In this document: one piece after another, positions 60,101 through 64,000 of the stretch | Position numbering within the stretch: position 1 is the stretch's first letter | How the letters are laid out: every line of letters starts with the position of its first letter | Source of the DNA: Chromera velia | Taxonomy: Eukaryota; Sar; Chromeraceae | Assembly: GCA_018398765.1 (NCBI GenBank) | Contig: JAHBMJ010001350.1 | Coordinates: 17,039 to 81,038 of the forward strand | Length of the DNA: 64,000 nucleotides | Direction of reading: 5' to 3' | Program-made: the position numbers and the translations under genes | The notes under the pieces: model-generated | Told to the model about the DNA's origin: nothing | Database searches by the model: none | Seen by the model: only the letters and a program-made list of their open reading frames with translations

Positions 60101-61022
60101 AGAGGAGAGAAAAACAGATAGATGCATGGTCATGATCGGAGCTAATCAGTCTATCGAAAGCGATTTCCCAGTCCGTGCAAGAGGAGAGAAGGAAAGGGTC
60201 AACCAATGCATAATCGACAACGGATGCCTCTTTTTTCGTATTCTTTGATTTACAGGTACAAGCACCCGAAAAGCGGAAGTCTTTGCCCCCACACTTCCCT
60301 TGCAGACCATTCAGGATAAGTAGGTTGCTTTCACTGCAAAGACGCACCAATTCATGGCCCATGGGGTCGACTGACTGCTTGCATTCTGAATGCCGGATGA
60401 AAGAGGGAGCCGACTCGTCAGAGCCGGTAGATTCGTCCTGTTCGAACAGTTGCTCACGATTCCATTCGAGACCTTCTGGGCAGAGCGATGCTGTGTGAGA
60501 GTTGAGGTCCCCCAGGACCACTCTCGGCTCTCCCAGGGGGACAGAGCACAGGGAATCAGACAGGATCTCTTTCATGTCATCTTTCTTATAATTCGACCAA
60601 CCCTCCGGCAAATACATCCCAAACATATGCAGTTTTCTACCCGACGAATGGATGGCCACCCTGGCGATGCTCGGCCCTACTAGCTCAAACTCCGGTCTGA
60701 GTTCCCCCCAACGGTCCGATTTAACCAAAATGCATATGCCTCCTGACCGGATTTCTTTGTCTGCACAAGCGGAATGGACTTTTGTCTTTCTCCTTCTCCA
60801 TTCCCTATGTGACCAATTTACTCCTTTCCAACCCCCCAGTTCTAGATCGCAGGACAGGTGCTGTGTTTCAACCAGAACCACAACATCTGCATCCGTTTCA
60901 GTGAGCCATGAACGAATGTCTCCATTTCTTATCTTCCGCTGCAATCCTCCTACATTGATGTAGGCAAAGCGTAGACGGTCCCGTGGGTGAAACACCGTCA
61001 AGTCCTGGTAGCAAGCATTCCC
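57168..61022 (-). pseudogene. LINE ORF2: AP endonuclease and reverse transcriptase
   Basis: The endonuclease begins FAYINVGGLQRKIR and includes VVVLVETQHL and GDLNSHT. The RT has NNWRPVHIVNPLAKLF, QIGFRKGVGT and GYADDLVLFAHS. The frame continues to a TGA at 57170..57168 but is interrupted by TAA at 58703..58701 (where the near-invariant Gln of GVKQGD is expected), TAA at 58397..58395, TAG at 58010..58008 and TAA at 57932..57930. Motif A reads FVNFSKAFDS, with Asn where the first catalytic Asp is expected. No ATG lies near the start; the frame is continuous with ORF1 across a TGA at 61025..61023. Confidence 0.88.
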
Positions 61023-61721
61023 TCACTTCTTGAACTTGCCTCTTCTCACCTTCCAATATTCTCTCACGGCTTTCTGTATGATTATTCTCTCATCCTTTGA
61101 CCTTTCTTTCATTAAGTCCCTTTCCTTTATCCATTCGAGACCAGACTCAGGAGAGCGCCTGATTTCAAACCATCTCTCACCACCGTGCAACCTTTTATGC
61201 CCTAATATAAGTAGAGGAGGAGAAGAAGAAAAAGAAGAAGAAGAAGAAGAGGGGGAGGAGGAAGAGGGGAGAGAAGAAGAATCCGAAAAAGAAGAAAAAG
61301 AAGAAGGGGACGATTTAGGAGGAGCATGCGAGGCAGCAGAGCAAAAGGAAGAAGAATCATCCAGAGTATCACGATCTCTCCTTCGTTTCTTTCTCCTCCT
61401 TCTCTTGCTGCGTGGGACGAGGAGTGTCAAGGCTGGCACAAAAGAGGAAGGTCGATAAATAGGAGGGAGATCGCCCCGCGGGGAAGAGGACTCAGAGTCA
61501 GAAAGGCATGGCGATTCAAAAAAAGGGGACGGAAGGCCCTGTCCCCTCGAGCGAGAAAGCTCGTTAGAAGACGGCGAAGGCCGTGAAAGCAAAACTTCAC
61601 TCAAGCTGCGATTCAGTGCAGGATCAGATCCTCCGTCGAGTCCCAGCTCACTCTCATCATAAGCAAACAATGAGGAAGAGGAAGAAGACAAAAAATGCGA
61701 AGATCCAGAGAGATCCGGTTC
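61023..61721 (-). pseudogene. LINE ORF1, 5'-truncated, chromo-like C-terminus
   Basis: An open frame without an initiator Met that begins at the junction with the flanking repeat and ends in TGA at 61025..61023. The N-terminal half is Ser/Pro-rich with a basic KRRRRKKRRRDRD patch. The C-terminal ~55 residues (WFEIRRSPESGLEWIKERDL, then IIQKAVREYWK) resemble a chromodomain-type fold (hydrophobic-W-x-x-E... then I-x-x-Y/W). That domain call rests on pattern only. Confidence 0.7.
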
Positions 61722-62339
61722 TTCTGCTTCTCTGTATCAGGCCTTGAGCCGTCGTTTGAGAGCGATCAAAGTAAGAAACGAGTAACGACTTAGCAGTACT
61801 TAGCGTAGTCGGCTCCTAAGGTATACTCATCCAGAGTTCACACCTTATAAAAGTTAATACTGTTCACAACAACATGAAGAGACTTCCTCTTGCTTGTGTC
61901 TTTGTTCTGTTTGATCTATCTGTATCTATATTCTTATCTGTATTAATACAATTAATAATACAGATCCTAGGATTGACCAGCATGCATCACTTGACCTAGT
62001 GACTCTCTTCCGGCATGCTTAAGCAGCTCCGAAAAAAAATCATACCAACAGCCTCCCTGAGGTGTGAAGACAAAACTAAAAGATTCAGACTTTATTTCCC
62101 TAGATCGATTTCAAGCTCTGGTTACCATGTTGTATATAGGACGGTAAAAGCATGGTAAAAGCACTTCTTCGAACTATGCCACCTATGATTGATTGATTGA
62201 CCTATAACGGAGTGTGAGTGACTGTTAGAATTCTACCAAGTCTTTTCCGACTGCCAGCAAACTCTGTCGGTAATTTCCGGTTACCGGTAATAAAGCTTGC
62301 CTACCGCCAAAAAAATTGGCAACTCTGCTAGAGAATGCT

Positions 62340-62391
<52 letters not shown>

Positions 62392-62491
62392 GAGAGAAAG
62401 AGAGAGAGAAAGAGGGTTCTCTGCTTAATTCTCGATGTATCCAGCTAACTCTCAATATGGATAACGAATCATATTAAGAAAGTAGTTATAT
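61722..62491 (+). repeat. Long direct repeat flanking LINE, right copy
   Basis: Right-hand partner of 56319-57102. It begins TTCTGCTTCTCTGTATCAGG at the LINE 5' end and ends AAGTAGTTATAT. Its (GA)n run (about 62341-62415) is shorter than that of the left copy. Confidence 0.92.
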
Positions 62492-62601
62492 ATAGTTATG
62501 TAAAACAAATGTGCCTTACCAGCCACGGGAACTCAGTAAGTGACCATCATCCGAATGGCAGTTTTTGCCTGTGTTATCTTCCTATATGGAAAAAACACTA
62601 T

Positions 62602-62731
62602 TGGAGTTGTTAAATACCGCATACCACAGTATTACCGCCGATGATACTGGTTATCACCAGTCGTTTTTTTCACTCTCACATAACGGTTATCAGTATTAAA
62701 CGGTATTTAATACTAGAGTTAACAACTCTAA
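62602..62731. repeat. Small inverted-repeat (MITE-like) sequence
   Basis: GAGTTGTTAAATACCG at the left and the imperfect complement (CGGTATTTAATAC...TTAACAACTC) at the right bracket about 130 bp that also contains GGTTATCA-type words. No target duplication was identified. It could be a hAT-type MITE remnant. Confidence 0.35.
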
Positions 62732-62960
62732 ACTCAAGAGAGGATTGCCCTATGACATGCACTGGCAAGTAGTGCGGCTGCATATCGATTAATATCGATC
62801 GAACTCGTCAAACGCTAAATACTTATTTGTAGGCCGATAGCGACGATAAATGATAATGATGAGTTGTTGATATGTATTTCAAATCTAGTAATTGAACTGT
62901 AAAAGGTTCTCAACTCAAGTTTGATTAGTATGGTGATGACGATGATTTGGATGTTTCCGC

Positions 62961-64000
62961 TTAAAACAGTTTTCTTGCCATCCACCGGCGCCAACCTGAA
63001 ATTTGTTTCCCTGGTACTGCGTACATTTGTTGTGCTTGTACACTCACAATACTTCCGGATGGTAAGATGAGCGCGCTTAGCCGCCGCCCATAGACGCAGC
63101 CTGCACGCAAGTACACCATTCTTTGATCATCTACGACGAGGGAAGGGAAGAGAGCGAAAACGGTTTCAATGTGTCAACTTTAAAACAGTCCCAAAGAGAC
63201 GAAACCCGTGCAAATCCTTGAGTCCCAAAAAGGAAGCGACCGAATTCCCTGAAACTGTTCAACGAAATCAGAATACAGACGCCATCAAAGTTCTCAATCT
63301 CATGCTGTGCCTTTCCTGTTCGAATTCCCAAAAGGAAAGAAAAAGAGGGCCCAAGCAAATGCAAGGAAGTACACTCACCCGTATCGAGCCCTACGAAATG
63401 TCGACTCACACAGAGACCGCGATTGGCATCATGGCCGTACACCACTCTGCAAGAATCAAGCGGTCAGTGACACGTACACCTTTCTTCATGAGTTCGTCGA
63501 TTCTCATTTTGCTTCTCTGAAAAACCCACACGCGTGCCGGCACCGTCGACACTTCTCACGCTGAGCACTGGGAGAAGCAGTCTTTCCTATTTGTTTTTCT
63601 TCGGAAAGTTGCAGTAGGAGGGGAGGGAGACTGCTGGGCAGTGGTCAGACTGTGCGGCATCTTTGGATCATCGAGCAGCTGGAAGCAGGAGAAGAAAAGG
63701 ACGAACGAAGACAACTCGACACGCATGCAAGAGGGAATGCGGGATCGAGACGAAACAAGAGAGAGCTTGCAAGGAGCTGTCGGTGAGCAGGCACGCAGGT
63801 GGAAGACTTCGAAAAGGAGGTTACACTTAAAAGGACGGGTAGCAAGGTAGGCAGACAGGGAGGGATGCAGCTGGGAGGGTAGACAGACGCAGGCAGAAAA
63901 ACAAAATCAACGACTCCATCCATCCATCCATCCATCCATCCATCCATCCATCCAGGCTCACTCACTCACTCACTACTCACATGTCCTTCTGTGAGGTCCT
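62961..64000 (-). CDS. ApaH-like/calcineurin-type phosphoesterase, C-terminal exons
   Basis: Partial gene running off the right edge. Exons resolved are 63100..62961, 63446..63379, 63516..63480 and a piece at about 64000..63981. Joining 63446..63379 to 63100 in phase gives VVYGHDANRGL...HFVGLDTG|CVYGRRLSALILP. This is the C-terminal metallophosphoesterase signature GHDA-x-RGL...GLDTGC-V-x-GG-x-LTAL seen in ApaH-like (ALPH) and PPP-type phosphatases. The His of GHD is a metal ligand. The stop is TAA at 62963..62961, after a basic tail (WRRWMARKLF). The N-terminal metal-binding motifs (GDxHG, GDxxDRG, GNHE) lie beyond the window. The 37-nt exon is the least certain. The substrate cannot be judged from this part. 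Confidence 0.8.
63913..63953. repeat. (ATCC)n microsatellite in phosphoesterase intron
   Basis: About ten CATC/ATCC units, followed by CTCA repeats up to the 5' splice site of the exon at the right edge (donor read on the minus strand as GTGAGTAG). Confidence 0.9.

Larger units (their letters stand above)
57103..61721 (-). mobile_element. APE-type non-LTR retrotransposon (LINE)
   Basis: A 4,619-bp element whose 5' end is at 61721 and 3' end at 57103. ORF1 lacks a start Met, so the copy is 5'-truncated. ORF2 has an N-terminal AP-endonuclease domain and a reverse transcriptase with the YADD box. The 3' UTR is about 65 nt and ends in TTCATTC without poly-A. Both sides are flanked by the same ~775-bp sequence. 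A truncated relative lies at 1666-2022. The element is dead, with five in-frame stops along one continuous frame and a substituted catalytic Asp. Confidence 0.92.

Noticed and set aside
57168-61025. A ciliate-like genetic code (TAA/TAG = Gln) for the LINE, since several stops sit at Gln-like positions and both ORFs end in TGA
   Set aside because: The host dynein reads 4,528 codons with no internal TAA/TAG and itself ends in TAA. The LINE also has a TGA within the continuous frame and a substituted catalytic Asp. The stops cluster in the 3' half. C-to-T decay is simpler.
61030-61586. Plus-strand Glu-rich protein opposite LINE ORF1
   Set aside because: It is the antisense of the Ser-rich ORF1 low-complexity tract.

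Overview
This window is eukaryotic nuclear DNA: intron-rich genes with GT-AG splicing, microsatellites, and LTR and LINE retrotransposons. The gene set includes an axonemal outer-arm dynein, a UPF2-type NMD factor, an LRR protein with ribonuclease-inhibitor-like repeats and an ApaH-like phosphoesterase. The introns often end in TGCAG and the repeat load is high. Together these suggest a flagellated protist, and a chromerid alga (Chromera velia or a relative) is my best guess. That assignment is inference, because no taxonomic marker gene is present.

Layout. Positions 1-3.2 kb are AT-rich and non-coding: two diverged copies of a dispersed repeat, a degenerate tRNA-like sequence, an array of perfect 24-25-nt palindromes, a LINE 3' fragment and a possible decayed ankyrin fragment. 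Positions 3.2-10.6 kb carry two minus-strand genes. One is an LRR protein (last exon 5069..3238, at least four upstream exons). The other is a UPF2-like gene (10568 to about 7402) that shows only the first MIF4G domain. Positions 10.7-12.4 kb and 19.9-20.8 kb hold two direct copies of a repeat complex. A Ty3/gypsy (chromovirus-type) LTR fossil lies between them at 13734-19743, with a 5-bp target duplication. A 19-base N gap sits in a poly-C run at 12473-12491.

The main gene is the plus-strand outer-arm dynein beta-type heavy chain at 21159-52291. I resolved 53 exons by hand. They are phase-consistent and sum to 13,587 nt (4,528 aa), the normal size for an axonemal dynein heavy chain, with all four P-loops, the stalk and the microtubule-binding region. 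It looks intact and would act as an ATP-driven motor in the ciliary or flagellar outer arm.

Downstream, 52.3-62.5 kb is transposon-rich: a possible TIR element, a plus-strand LINE fragment, and a 4.6-kb minus-strand APE-type LINE at 57103-61721. That LINE is flanked on both sides by near-identical ~775-bp direct repeats, which reads as an exceptionally long target-site duplication. The right edge holds the 3' end of a minus-strand ApaH-like/calcineurin-type phosphoesterase gene (62961 to beyond 64000), spread over short exons.

The observations I rate highest are the LINE flanked by a ~775-bp duplication, the non-standard 5' splice-site preference of the dynein gene (GTC at +1 to +3 in about 31 of 52 introns), a triplicated intron/exon junction in which only the last copy keeps the AG, the palindrome array with compensatory changes, and the UPF2-like gene that seems to stop after one MIF4G domain or run into the LRR exons.
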